A stretch of DNA of 64,000 bases from Megascapheus bottae (GCA_024803745.1 JANJXV010000004.1:57703858-57767857), one strand, 5' to 3'; numbered from the stretch's first letter, positions 11,119 through 21,290 are shown. Numbers and translations are program-made. The notes: a model not told the origin generated them from the sequence alone.

Positions 11119-13365
11119 GTGGAAATAAGAATGACCTATTTCTTTGATGAACATCGATGCAAAACTTCTCAACAAAATACTGGCCAACCATCTACAACAA
11201 CTCATCAAAAAAATTATACACTATATCAAACAGGATTCATCACAGGGAGGCAAAGCTGGTTCCACATATGCAAATCAATTAACATAAGTCAACACATCAA
11301 CAGGAGCAAGGACAAAAATCACATGATTGTCTCAATAGATGCGGAAAAGGCATTTGACAAGAACCAACATCCCTTTATCTTAAAAGCTCTGGAGAAACTA
11401 GTAATCCATGGAACATTCCTCAATATAATAAAGGCTGTGAATGACAAACCCACTGCTAGTATTACACTTAATGTTGAAAAGCTAAAGCCATTCCCTCTAA
11501 AATCAGGAATGAGACAAGGATGCCCACTCTCTCCACTCCTCTTTAACATAGTATTAGAATTCCTAGCAAGCATAAAGGGGATCCAAGTAGGGAAAGAGGA
11601 AGTAAAACTATCCCTCTTTGCAGATGACATGATTCTGTATTTAAAGAATCCTATAGACTCTACTCCCAAGCTCCTTGAGCTGATTCAAAACTTTGGAAGG
11701 TTAGCAGGGTATAAAATTGACCCTCAAAAATCAACTGCCTTTCTCTATGCCAACAGTGAGAGGAACGAGGCAATAATCAGGAAAGCAACTCCTTATGCAA
11801 TAGCCTCAAAGAAAATAAAGTACCTAGGAATTAGCTTAACTAAGAATGTAAAGGACCTTTTTGATGAAAACTTTAATATCCTAAAAAAGGAAATTAAAGC
11901 AGAACTAAGGAAATGGAAAAACCTCCCATGCTCCTGGATTGGAAGAATCAACATTGTGAAAATGACAATCTTGCCAAGGGCTATCTACAAATTCAACGCA
12001 ATACCCATCAATATCTCAATGTCATTCTTTAAAGAAATATAAGAGGAAATCCAAAATTTCATATGGAATAATAAAAGACCCCGTATAGCAAAAACACTTC
12101 TTAGCAGAAAGAACAGCACAGGAGAAATTTCAATCCCAAACTTTAGACTCTATTACAGAGCTATAATTATCAAAACAGCTTGGTACTGGCACAAGAACAG
12201 GCCTGAAGACCAATGGAATAGAACTGAGGACCCAGATATTAAACCACAGACCTATGGCCACCTAATCTTTGACAAGGGAGCCAAAAAAATAGAATGGAAG
12301 AAAGACAGCCTCTTCAACAAGTTGTGCTGGCAGAACTGGTTAAGCACCTGCAGAAAACCAAAGTTGGATCCTTCTTTGTCACCTTGCACTAGAATTAACT
12401 CCAAATGGATCAAAGACCTGGAGGTAAAAGCTGACACACTGAAAACTTTACAGGAAGGAATAGGAAATACACTAGGCCTCCTTGGCACAGGTCGAAACTT
12501 TCTTAATAAGGACCAAGAATCACAACAAATCAGAGAAAGGCTGGATAAGTGGGACTGCATTAAACTGCAGAGCTTTTGTATGGCAAGGGACATAGCTAGT
12601 AAATTAATTAGGAAGCCTATAGAGTGGGAGAAGATCTTCACTAACCAAACAACGGACAAAGGCCTCATATCTAAAATATATCAACAGCTCCAAAAATTGA
12701 ATCAATCCAAAACTAATCTCCAAAGTAACAACCATCCCATTAAAAGATGTGCCAAAGACTTAAAGAGAGTCTTCTCTGAAGAAGAAACAAAAATGGCCTA
12801 TAGACACATGAAGAAATGCTCAACATCTCTGCTCATAAAAGAAATGCAAATCAAAACAACTCTAAGATTCCACCTCACTCCAGTTAGAATGGCCAGGATC
12901 AGGAAAACGAATAATAACAGATGCTGGAGGGGATGTGGCCAGGAGGGATCATTACTACACTGTTGGTGGGAGTGCAAACTCATTCAACCACTATGGAAAG
13001 CAGTATGGCAGTGCCTCAAAAGGCTAAACATAGAGCTCCCCTATGACCCAGCAATTCCACTACTTGGCATTTACCCAACCATCCAAAAACTAGGGCATAC
13101 TAAATCCACTAGCACAACAATGTTCATTGCAGCATTTTTCACCATAGCAAAAATATGGAACCAACCTAGATGTCCCTCAGTTGATGAGTGGATCAACAAG
13201 TTGTGGTATTTGTACACAATGGAATTCTATGCTGCTGTCAGAAAAAACAACATTGCCCCATTTGTTAGGAAATGGAAAGTCTTAGAAAAAATCATATCAA
13301 GTGGAGTAAGTCAGACTCAAAGGAACTTAGACTCAATGATTTCCCTCATTTGTCATAATCAGTAG
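11119..13365 (+). pseudogene. L1 ORF2 C-terminal two-thirds (copy B)
   Basis: The RT restarts at its fingers region and this copy is well preserved. RT motifs: [12 protein letters not shown] near 11224, [17 protein letters not shown] near 11512-11560, and the FADD catalytic motif at 11617-11628. The C-terminal cysteine-rich motif (C-x3-C-x8-C-x3-C with an internal histidine, RCWRGCGQ…LLHCWWEC) lies at 12921-12977. One base is missing near 11223, a GAA-to-TAA nonsense change lies at 12040-12042, and the frame is otherwise open to 13365. Known function of the family: target-primed reverse transcription. Not functional here, as the N-terminal endonuclease is absent and the frame is broken. Much younger-looking than copy A. 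Confidence 0.9.
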
Positions 13366-13771
13366 AAATCTTGGGCTCTACTAGCAGAGATCTGTAATAG
13401 AGCAAAACCTTGATACATAAGGCCATATACTATGAAGCTAATTGAAAACACCTCCAGGATATTGAAACAAAAGCCATATAATGAATGATTATTGTCCTTA
13501 ATCTACTATGTTATCTCTCATCTCTTTTGCTGTCCCTTGGTTATCTCATATTGTTACAGTATCTCACTTTGTTATCTGATATATTGGAGTTATTTGTATT
13601 TGGTTATTTGAAATTGGATAGGGAAGGGGGGAAAGCCAAGATGGGGGGTGGAGGGGCAGGTAATGGTGACCAAGACATGTGAATGGGTATCAATATATAT
13701 GAATTAATGCACCTTCTATCTGACAAATATCATGTAACTCTTTTATTAATTACAATAAAAATATATAAAAG
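13366..13771 (+). repeat. L1 3' UTR of copy B
   Basis: Directly follows the ORF2 stop. It has a T-rich segment, a G-rich polypurine segment at 13618-13665 (a typical rodent L1 3' UTR feature), 'aattaatgcaccttctatctg', and an end with ACAATAAAAATATATAAAA. It contains the micro-frame listed next. Confidence 0.85.
13485..13682 (+). other. Small hydrophobic reading frame in L1 3' UTR
   Basis: 65 codons, ATG at 13485. Residues 3-42 are almost all Leu, Ile, Val, Tyr, Ser and Phe (VLNLLCYLSSLLLSLGYL…), enough for one or two membrane spans, followed by a Gly/Lys-rich tail from the G-rich DNA. A matching frame of 67 codons exists in the L1 3' UTR at 37879-38082; by hand count 36 of the first 47 residues agree. 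A shared UTR ancestry alone could explain it. No L1 protein of this kind is known to me. Confidence 0.3.
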
Positions 13772-14857
13772 AGAATGGCCTATAAATACAGGAAGAAATG
13801 CTTCTTTGATTTACTTAAAGAATGACCATGGATATTGATTGGTATTGCATTGAATTTGAGATACCCCTTGGCAAGGTTGCCGTTTTCACAAGGTTAATTC
13901 TTCCAATCCAGGAGCATGGGAGGTTTTACTGTGTCCTCAGTTCTGCTTTTATTTCCTTTTTCAGGGCTTTAAAGTTTCATCATAAAGGTTCTTTACATTC
14001 GTACTTAAGTTAATTTCTAGGTACTTTATTTTCTCTGAGGCTATTGCAAAAGGAGTTGCTTTCCTGATTTCTGCCTTGCTCCTCTCGTTGTTGGCATGCA
14101 GGAAGGTGGTTGATTTTTGAGGTTTAATTCCATACTCTGATAGCTTGCCAAAGTTTTGAATCAGCTCAAGCAACTTGGGAGTGAAGTCTATAGGGTTCTT
14201 TAAATACAAAATCATGCCATCTGCAAAGAGGGAAAGTTTCACTTCCTCTTTTCCTGTTTGGATCCCCTTCATGCTTGAATCTTGTCTTACTGCTCTGGCT
14301 AGGAATTCTAATACTATGTTAAAGAGGAGTGGAAGATCGTGGGCATCATTGTCTCATTCCTGATTTTAGAGGAAATGGCTTTAGCTTTTTGCCATTAAGT
14401 ATAATGCTAGCTGTCATACACAGCTTTTATTATACCAAGGAATGTTCCATGGATTCCTAGTTTCTCCAGAGCTTTTAGCATAAAGGGGTGTTGGATCTTG
14501 TCACATGCCTTATCTGCATCTATTGAAACAATCATGTGATTCTTGTCCTTGCTCCTGTTGATGTGTTGAATTATATTAATTGACTTGCATATATTGAACC
14601 AACTTTGCATCCCTGTGATGAATCCTGTTTGATCATAGTGTATAATTTTTGATGAGTTGCTGAAAACGATTGGCCAGTATTTTGCTGAGAAGTTTTGCAT
14701 CAGTATTCATCAAAGAAATGGGTCTATAGTTCTCTTTCTTTGATGAGTCTCTGTCTGGTGGGATGAGGGTTATGGTGGTTTCGTAGAATGAGTTTGGCAA
14801 AGATCCTTCCCTTGCAATTTTATTGAAGGCCTTGAGGAGTATTGGTCTGAGCTTTAT
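13772..14857 (-). pseudogene. Rearranged L1 ORF2 fragment (copy C)
   Basis: 13772-13803 is a short forward piece matching the ORF2 region 'aatggcctatagacacatgaagaaatgct'-like of copy B. After about 10 unmatched bases, 13815-14857 is reverse-strand [12 protein letters not shown] (about 14620), [11 protein letters not shown] (about 14510), and FADG in place of the FADD motif (about 14228), so the second catalytic aspartate is lost. Frameshifts are present. The order (sense RT then an inverted C-terminal scrap) is not the usual 5' inversion, so a later rearrangement is likely. Confidence 0.75.
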
Positions 14858-14895
14858 GATGCAAGCACTCTACTACTAGGCCATGCTCCTGGCCC
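14858..14895 (-). mobile_element. Truncated ID-like SINE piece
   Basis: Plus strand reads 'gcaagcactctactactagg' and 'catgctcctggccc', the antisense 5' end of the dimeric SINE. Only about 38 bases remain, abutting L1 copy C. Confidence 0.65.
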
Positions 14896-15088
14896 AATCT
14901 AGACCACTTTTAGTCAATCATTTCAACTATATTGACTGATTATTTTCTTATTTGTTGAAAACTCTATGGAGAGTATGTTCCTGGTGACTTCAAATTTTCT
15001 TTATGTAAATACAGTGAATTTCTTTTCAGCATGATAGATTACTATTCAAGAGAATAATTTTCCAATTCTGTGCTGAAAAAATGTACAA

Positions 15089-15282
15089 AACAGCCAGGAG
15101 TTTGGCCTAGTGGTAGAGTGCTTGCCTAACATGCATGAGGACCTGGGTTTGATTCCCAGTAGAATCCCAATAGACAAAAGCCAGAAGTGGTGGTGTGGCT
15201 CAAGTGATACAGTTCTAGCCTTGAGAAAGCCCAAGGACAGTGCTCAGGCCCTGAGCTCAAGGCCAAGGACTGGCAAAAAATA
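15089..15282 (+). mobile_element. Dimeric SINE (IDL-Geo type)
   Basis: Complete two-part element with A box TGGCCTAGTGG and B box GGTTTGATTCC. The tail is AAAAAATATATATATAC. Flanking ATGTACAAAA (15081-15090) and ATATACAAAA (about 15285) may be the eroded target duplication. Confidence 0.85.
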
Positions 15283-15294
15283 TATATATATACA

Positions 15295-15758
15295 AAATTA
15301 TTTTATTCACTTAGTAGCCTGTATCAGGTGCCTTTCACTGAAAACTTTGTAAGTGAACATGCACACTTTTTATTAAAAATATTATTCAAAAAGTGAAGGA
15401 AATCAAGCATGCAGAAAGTTGATTATATTGTCTATAATTAATCTTTAAAATAGTCAGTCCTTTCTAAATTCTATGTAGACAAGTTCATATCTTGGTAACA
15501 TTGCCTAAGAAATATTCTAGATATTTTAACATAGGTCACATTAGCTTGAAATGTAGTGGGCCTGTGAATCACATCTGTGCCCATACAAAGATCTACCATC
15601 TACTTTATGCAGAAATAATATCAATGCTCATCCTCAGCATTGAATAACTCACTTCCACTTGCCTCCAGATTCTCAAATCTTTGGACTCACACTGAAATTG
15701 AACTATTTAAAAATATATTCCTATTATACTGTTTCAGCCTTTGTCCTATGTCTTGAAA
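15295..15758. other. No gene seen
   Basis: AT-rich single-copy-looking sequence between two repeat clusters; no splice-flanked open frame, no RNA gene. Confidence 0.45.
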
Positions 15759-15759
15759 C

Positions 15760-15976
15760 AGCGTACCAGAGATAGTCACAAGACACTATGTTGGAAATGA
15801 ACTTTACAACTTGGGAAGCAAGGATTTATTAAGAAAGTTTTGACCTGTGCCAAGGAGCCCTAATGTATCTCCCATTCCTTCCTGTAAAATTTTAAGGGTA
15901 TCTGCTTATACCTCAAGGTCTTTGATTCATTTGGAATTGGTTCTGGTGCAGGATAACAAATAAAGTTCCAAATTTA
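15760..15976 (-). mobile_element. Inverted 5' segment of L1 (copy D) and small L1 scrap
   Basis: 15828-15976 is reverse-strand ORF2 (compare 36620-36765, e.g. 'cctgtgccaaggag'). It abuts forward-strand ORF2 at 15977, the hallmark of 5' inversion during L1 insertion (twin priming). 15765-15820 is a forward L1 3' UTR scrap matching 17370-17415 ('acaagacactatgttggaa'). Confidence 0.75.
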
Positions 15977-16141
15977 GAAGGTGGGCAAAAGACTTAGAGA
16001 CTTCTGAAGAGGAAGTAAGAGTGGCCAATAGACACATGAAGAAATACTTGGCATCTCTGGCCATAAAAATACAAATCAAAACAACTTTCAGATTCTATGT
16101 CATCCCAGTTAGAATGGCCATTCTCAAAAAATACAATAACA

Positions 16142-16370
16142 GTTCCTGGCACAGTGACCCAGGCCTGTAATCCTAGCTCCTCAAGAGGCTGAAATCTGAG
16201 GATCAAGGTTCGAAGCCACCCTGGCTAATAAAGTGCTTCAGACCCCGATACTCAGCTAAGCACTACAAACCCAGAAATGGCACTATGGCTCAAGGGGTAG
16301 GGCAGTAGCCTTGAGCTGAGGAGCTCAGGGATAATGCTCAGGCCTTGATTTCAAGTCCCAAAACACTCGA
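16142..16370 (+). mobile_element. Composite SINE (B1-like + Geo-like)
   Basis: The left part is B1-like ('cccaggcctgtaatcctagc', 'gctgaaatctgaggatcaagg'); the right part is the same module as in the ID-type dimers ('aaatggcactatggctcaag', 'gctcaggccttgatttcaag'). The imperfect 14-base duplication AAATACAATAACAG / AAATCTAATAACAA flanks it and its tail, splitting L1 copy D. Confidence 0.85.
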
Positions 16371-16429
<59 letters not shown>

Positions 16430-16430
16430 G
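16369..16430 (+). repeat. (GAAA)n microsatellite
   Basis: About 15 near-perfect GAAA units grown from the A tail of the preceding SINE. Confidence 0.95.
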
Positions 16431-16810
16431 AAATCTAATAACAATAGATGTTAGGGATGTCTGAAGAAATCATACTACTATAGTGGTTGGTGCGAGTGTA
16501 TACCAGAGTTCAACCACCCTGGAAGCAGTGTGGCAGTTCCTCACAAGACTAAACATAGAGTTCTTCTATGACCCAGCCATCCCACTCCTGGCATTTACCA
16601 AAATGTCCATAAAGAAGGCCATACTAAAGCTACCATTACAATCATGTTCATTGCAGCACTATTTACCAGAGCTAAACTATTTACCCAGATGCCTCTCAAT
16701 AGACATGTGGATCAAGAAAATGTACACAATGAAAATCTACGCTTCCATCAGAAAGAATGATATTGCCCCATTTGTAAGTAAATGGAATGACTTGAAAAAA
16801 ATCCTGTTAA

Positions 16811-16982
16811 TGGGGGCTGGGAGTTTGGCCTAGTGGTTAAAGTGCTTGCCTAGCATGCATGAAGACCCGGGTTCAATTCCTCGGTACCACATACATAGAA
16901 AAAAGCTGGAAATGGTGCTGAGGCTCAAGTGAGAAAGTCCAAGGACAGTGCTCAAGCCCAGGACTGGCAAAAAAAGAAAAAA
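16811..16982 (+). mobile_element. Dimeric SINE (IDL-Geo type) with 17-base duplication
   Basis: Two-part element; A box TGGCCTAGTGG, B box GGTTCAATTCC. It lacks about 20 bases in the middle of the right module. The exact 17-base duplication GAAAAAAATCCTGTTAA lies at 16794-16810 and 16983-16999, inside L1 copy D ORF2, so it inserted after copy D. Confidence 0.93.
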
Positions 16983-17485
16983 GAAAAAAATCCTGTTAAG
17001 TGAAATAAGCCAGATTCAAAGAAAAGTAGGCTCCATGGTTCCCCTCATTTGTAATAATTAGTATACAGCTAGGATTTTCCTAGCAGATGAGCACAACAGC
17101 TCAAAAGGTATGTGCATATGGCTGTATAGAATTAGGCTAAGCAAAATGAACTGAAGAATATGGAAACAAAGGGTTTGTCTTTGTGATTGTTTTTCTTGAT
17201 ATCCTATGTGAAGTTATTTCTTTACTCCTTTTTTCCCCCTTATGGTTTATCCCCTATTGTTGCTGTATCTGACTTTGGTATCTGGTGAACTGTATATAAA
17301 TTTGTTTATTTGAGTCAGGAAAGGGAAGAAGAAATACAAGGTGGTTAAACAAAGGACAAATGTACCTGAGATATTCACAAGACAATATGTTGGAAGTGAA
17401 CCTTACAACATGGGACTGGGTGGGGGTAGAGAAAGTAGGAGAAAAACATAGGAAGAGGTAACAATGTTCAAGAAGTAACGTACTG

Positions 17486-17681
17486 GGGCTAGGAGTGTAG
17501 TAGTGGTAGAGTGCTTGTTTAGCATGCACAAAGCCCTGGGGTATACACCTTGGTACCACATACCCAGAAAAAAACAAAAGTGGTGCTGTGGCTCAAGGGT
17601 AGAGTGCGAGCCGTGAGAAAGTTCAAGGACAGTGCCTAACCCCTGAGTTCAAGCCCTAGGACTGGGGACAAAAAGGGAGAG
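17486..17681 (+). mobile_element. Dimeric SINE (IDL-Geo type)
   Basis: Two-part element in the 3' UTR of L1 copy D, with a degraded A box (GTAGTAGTGG). Approximate duplication AAGAAGTAACGTA before and AGAAGAAGTAATATA after. More diverged than its neighbour at 16811. Confidence 0.8.
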
Positions 17682-17984
17682 AAGAAGTAATATATTCACT
17701 ACATTATGAATGTTACTAAAACTGCTTTATACATTACCCTGACAATAAAATAAAAAGCAATTCACAAAGGAAAAAGTTAACTTAGTACCTTATCTATGTA
17801 ACTGTAACCCTTGACAAGAATATAAAAATTAAATAAAACCTTATTCCTGCTTGAGTTTCTTCATTGTCATGTTGTCAAAATTCTTTAGATTTATATTAAG
17901 TATCATCATTAAATCATTATTTGAAACCTAATAAAAATTTTATCCCAATCCTGCTCTCTTTCTGCTGAACTCAATGTTTTGTAG

Positions 17985-18365
17985 TCTTCCTCAGCTTTTC
18001 CCTCAAGACTGGTGCTCTACCACTTGAGCCATTGCTTCATTTCTATCTGTACTGTTTTTTGCCAGTCCTGAGGCATGAGCTCAGGGCCTGATCACTGTCC
18101 TTGGGCTTTCCTCAAGGCTAGTGCTATACCACTTGAGCCACAGCACTACTTCGGACTTTTTTCTATGTATGTGATACCAAGGAATCGAACCCAAGTCTTC
18201 GTGCAAGCTAGGCAAGCACTCTACCACTAGGCCAAACTCCTGGCCCTATCTGTACTGTTTTTAATCAGAGATAAAAGTCTCTTTGATTATTGTCCTGAGC
18301 TGGATTTGAACTGTGATCCAGATCTCTGCCTCTTGAGCCTCTGGTGGCTGGGTTTCTCTTTATAT
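17985..18365 (-). mobile_element. Composite SINE (B1-like + Geo-like), split by a younger SINE
   Basis: Antisense right module at 17985-18059, then a younger SINE, then the antisense B1-like half at 18263-18365 ('gctggatttgaactgtgatcc', 'agatctctgcctcttgag'). The two halves rejoin exactly when the insert and one duplication copy are removed. Confidence 0.8.
18060..18246 (-). mobile_element. Dimeric SINE nested inside another SINE
   Basis: Full two-part element in reverse orientation with a short T run at its left edge. The exact 16-base duplication TATCTGTACTGTTTTT lies at 18044-18059 and 18247-18262. It gives a clear age order: the B1-like/Geo-like host SINE is older. Confidence 0.93.
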
Positions 18366-18369
18366 TTTT

Positions 18370-18872
18370 ACATATGATTGGTTTTCAGGTCTTTAAAAGT
18401 TATGTTCTATGAAAAAAATCTGAGTGAAACTTCTTTTCTAGGATTAAGTTTTATATATCTGGGCAGATTCAGGTAATGTTAATATGTGTGAATGTGGCAT
18501 CTACATTCCTTTAGATTTTCTTCATATGAGACCAATACTAGAAATATGTAAAAGGAACCAAAATTATACATCAGCATGGTTAACCACAGATTTGTAAACA
18601 AATATAAGAAGCATTCTTGTAGTAATAAAAAATTTTTAGCAGTTATAGTTAATAGAGAAATATAAACTTTTTTCTTTCAATATAGGATTGACAATTGATG
18701 GGCTCTTATTTTCCCCAAATGACTTATAATTAAGTATTTGACTTGTGCAAATATAACACATTTTAAAATAAAAATTATCATAAGGAACAATAAACATTTA
18801 TCTGAATTATTTCAGTGTTAGCTTTTGTTTTTTATTAAAACTCCAGTTTAATTTAAACTTTATTTATTTATT
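18370..18872. other. No gene seen
   Basis: AT-rich sequence without exon, RNA gene or clear repeat. Confidence 0.4.
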
Positions 18873-19115
18873 TGTTGGTTACTGGGCTTGAATTCAGGGC
18901 CTGGGTGCTGTCCCCAAGCTTTTGTGCTCAAGGCTAGCACTGTAGCACTTTGAACACAGCTGAACTTCTGGTTTTCTAGTGGTTAATTGGAGATGAATGT
19001 CATGGACTTTCCTGCTGGGGCTAACTTTAAACTAAAATCCTCAGAGTTGTTAAGATTGCATGTGTGAGGCATCGTCTGGGTGAGTATAGATGTTGCCATC
19101 AGTGCCCAGCAAAAT
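18873..19115 (-). mobile_element. Composite SINE (B1-like + Geo-like)
   Basis: Antisense right module ('ctcaaggctagcactgtagc') followed by the linker 'ctagtggttaattggagat' and the antisense B1-like half. A TTTA-rich segment at the left edge is the eroded tail. Confidence 0.8.
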
Positions 19116-19420
19116 TTAAATATTTTATAGAAGATTTAAGACCTAAATTAAATTTAAAAAGAATAAAGAATAAAGAAAAAATCATGTAAAATGCTGTCAC
19201 TTAAAAATTACAGAATTTTTATATTTTTGAGGTCTTTTCTAAAATGCACATATAGATTTTTAACATAATTATAACCAAAGTATACAAAATATAATATCGG
19301 TATTTCACTAAACTTCAGAACAATTGTCCATGTGTTATGTGGGTTTATGTACATAATCTTAAATAATAACAAAACATTGTAGCATATCACTTACATTTTT
19401 CCTTATTGTAATACATTTCC

Positions 19421-19663
19421 TTTTTTGTGTGCTAGTCCTAGGGCTTGAACTCTGGGTCTGGCCATTTCCTTGAGTTTTTTTGCTCAAAGCTAGTGCTTCT
19501 ACCACTTGAGCCAAAGCTCCACTTTTGGCTCTTTTGGGGTAGTTTATTAGAGATAAGTGTCTCAAAGTCTTTATGGCTCAGATTGTCTTCAAATTGTGAT
19601 CCTCAGATCTCAACCTCTTAAACAGCTAGGATTGCAGCTGTGAGCCACCAGACACCCAGCTAT
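19421..19663 (-). mobile_element. Composite SINE (B1-like + Geo-like)
   Basis: Same order as at 18873. B1-like end 'agctaggattgcagctgtgag' near 19625. Confidence 0.8.
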
Positions 19664-19669
19664 AATACA

Positions 19670-20220
19670 ATAGGTTTTTTTTTTTAGTATGTGTTAGTGG
19701 TACAGAGCAATGGATCTCATTGTTATATTTTTATACATGATATAACATACTTTGATCATTAAGCATATAGCCTTTAATTTAATCTAATAATAATTTAATT
19801 TAGTCATCTTTAATTTTTAAATTGTGCTATGAAAAGGTTCACTAATTGAAGATAAATTCCAAGAAATAAAATTGTGAATTAGAGAATGTGTTTTTAAGCT
19901 TTCTTCACAATTCATTTGTAACCTTTTGGTATTAATATCTACGTATTATACAAAATAATGAGCTCGAGCATGACTTTTTCATATCTGTGTTCAATGAACA
20001 GAGTACTTATCACTCTCTTGTCCACCTTTCAGGTCATTCCTTTCTCATGAACACTTTCCCTTTTATTTTCATGCCATTAAACCCAATCTAGATTCTTCAT
20101 ATGAGAGAAATCATAAATATTTGCCTTTCTGTGTCTGGCTTACTTCACTTTGTATGAAGCTCTTGATATACATAATAATTTATCACCCAAAAGTTCATTT
20201 TTATATGTTTATATACTCAC
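19670..20220 (-). repeat. Old L1 3' end
   Basis: Antisense old L1 3' UTR and ORF2/UTR boundary: 'tttagtatgtgttagtggtac' with 'catgatataacatactttgatc', then 'tctagattcttcatatgag' and 'tctgtgtctggcttacttc'. Different UTR type from the younger copies. Retains no open frame. Confidence 0.6.
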
Positions 20221-20294
20221 TGTAACAAATGAGAATTAGCATGTGAACATGGAAAGAAATTCTTGAACTTAATGATGGAAAAGTGTTTGATTCC

Positions 20295-20731
20295 TGTGGG
20301 GCACATCACATCAAGGGTAAAAGGCCTACCTCATGGCCCAGTGCTCACTTCCTGGTTTTGGAGATCCAGCCTGCCTGTCTCCTGGTTGGGAGGTTTGGCT
20401 ATGGTTTGTGATGTAAAATAAGGCTACCTCAAACCCATGGATTGGCCATGCCGCTCTCTCTGACCCCACCTACCTCCCCCTGTCCTGCCTACTTTTATGT
20501 TAATAGATTCCTGCTTCTTACTTTAGCCCCTGGTATCTTCCCATTAAAGGAGTCTGCTGTGACATTCTCCCTGGTGCATCTGTGTGGAGTCTGTGTCTTC
20601 CCTCTGGAGAAGGGAGGGCTGGGTGAAGGCGCCCAGCGGGCCCCATCCTTTCTCAGTCTCCTCTTAGTCCGGGCATGTTCTCTTTGCCCTTCCTGCTGGT
20701 CAGGAGGCAAAGAGTGCTAAAAACCCCGACA
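20295..20731 (+). mobile_element. Solo endogenous-retrovirus LTR
   Basis: 437 bases bounded by TGTGGGG at the left and CCCCGACA at the right, a near-perfect short terminal inverted repeat of the TG…CA type. A perfect 6-base duplication GATTCC lies at 20289-20294 and 20732-20737. A 6-base duplication is usual for class II (beta-type, ERVK/IAP-like) elements. A poly(A) signal ATTAAA at 20543-20548 sets forward orientation, with GC-richer U5-like sequence after it. No internal retroviral sequence is present, so the provirus was lost by LTR-LTR recombination. It may keep weak promoter activity. Confidence 0.85.
20543..20548 (+). promoter_or_regulatory. Probable LTR polyadenylation signal
   Basis: ATTAAA about 250 bases into the LTR, followed within 30 bases by TG-rich sequence, as expected for the end of R. 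Confidence 0.5.
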
Positions 20732-20737
20732 GATTCC

Positions 20738-20860
20738 CCCATCTTCTTCTTCCTATTCCCTCTTCTTCCCATTTTTTTATTTTTCCCTGTTCTTTTCTCC
20801 CCTTTTCTCTTCTCCTTTTCTTTATGGGGAGGAGTGATATTTTTCTGCTTCCCTTAATAA
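20738..20860. other. Pyrimidine tract
   Basis: About 100 bases of nearly pure C/T on the plus strand directly after the LTR duplication. Open frames here are composition artefacts. Could adopt triplex structure. Confidence 0.6.
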
Positions 20861-21119
20861 AGTTAGTAAAGCATAAACAATGTAGTAAAGAAATAAAAAT
20901 GAATAAGCAAGCTGAAGAAACTTTATTGAATTTTCTTCCTACCTTCTAAAAAAAATAAAGCTGTTATCTGTCATGATCATCAATGTATTTTTGACTATAA
21001 GATTATTAAAATATTTTTTCTTTTCTCTTACTGTTCTGGGAGGTTGTTATTGGTTTTGAGTTTGTGCATATTAAGGAAGACCCTACCTTAAGCTCTTTTT
21101 CACTTTGTTTTTCAAGAGG

Positions 21120-21290
21120 GGTTCTCTTTAGACCAAGGTCTACCTACTTATCATGCTCTGTTTGTTTTTTGAGGCATGGTCTGGTTAACATTTTCTTTTT
21201 GTTGAGTCTGGCCTTGAATCACAACTCTCTTATTTCTGTCCCTCAAGTAGCTAGCATTATAGGCATGCTCATTATGTCAGCTAAAAATAT
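21120..21290 (-). mobile_element. B1-like SINE remnant
   Basis: Antisense B1 order: 'gaggcatggtctggttaac', 'gtctggccttgaatcacaac', 'gtagctagcattataggcatgc'. Old; a neighbouring monomer may be lost. Confidence 0.55.

Larger units (their letters stand above)
15977..17770 (+). pseudogene. L1 copy D, ORF2 C-terminus and 3' UTR, SINE-riddled
   Basis: ORF2 C-terminal coding resumes at 15977 ('gggcaaaagacttagag', then the block before the cysteine-rich motif) and reads through to about 17060, interrupted by SINEs at 16142 and 16811. The 3' UTR (17180-17770) has the standard block order and ends near 'ccctgacaataaaataaa' at 17735. It is interrupted by a third SINE at 17486. Stops and frameshifts are present. 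Confidence 0.8.

Noticed and set aside
11319..11669. 116-codon reverse-strand frame over the L1 RT region
   Set aside because: Antisense shadow of the conserved RT coding sequence; the same shadow appears over the other L1 copies.
20442..20857. Open frames through and after the solo LTR
   Set aside because: Overlap LTR U5-like and pyrimidine-tract sequence on both strands; no retroviral gene motif is present.
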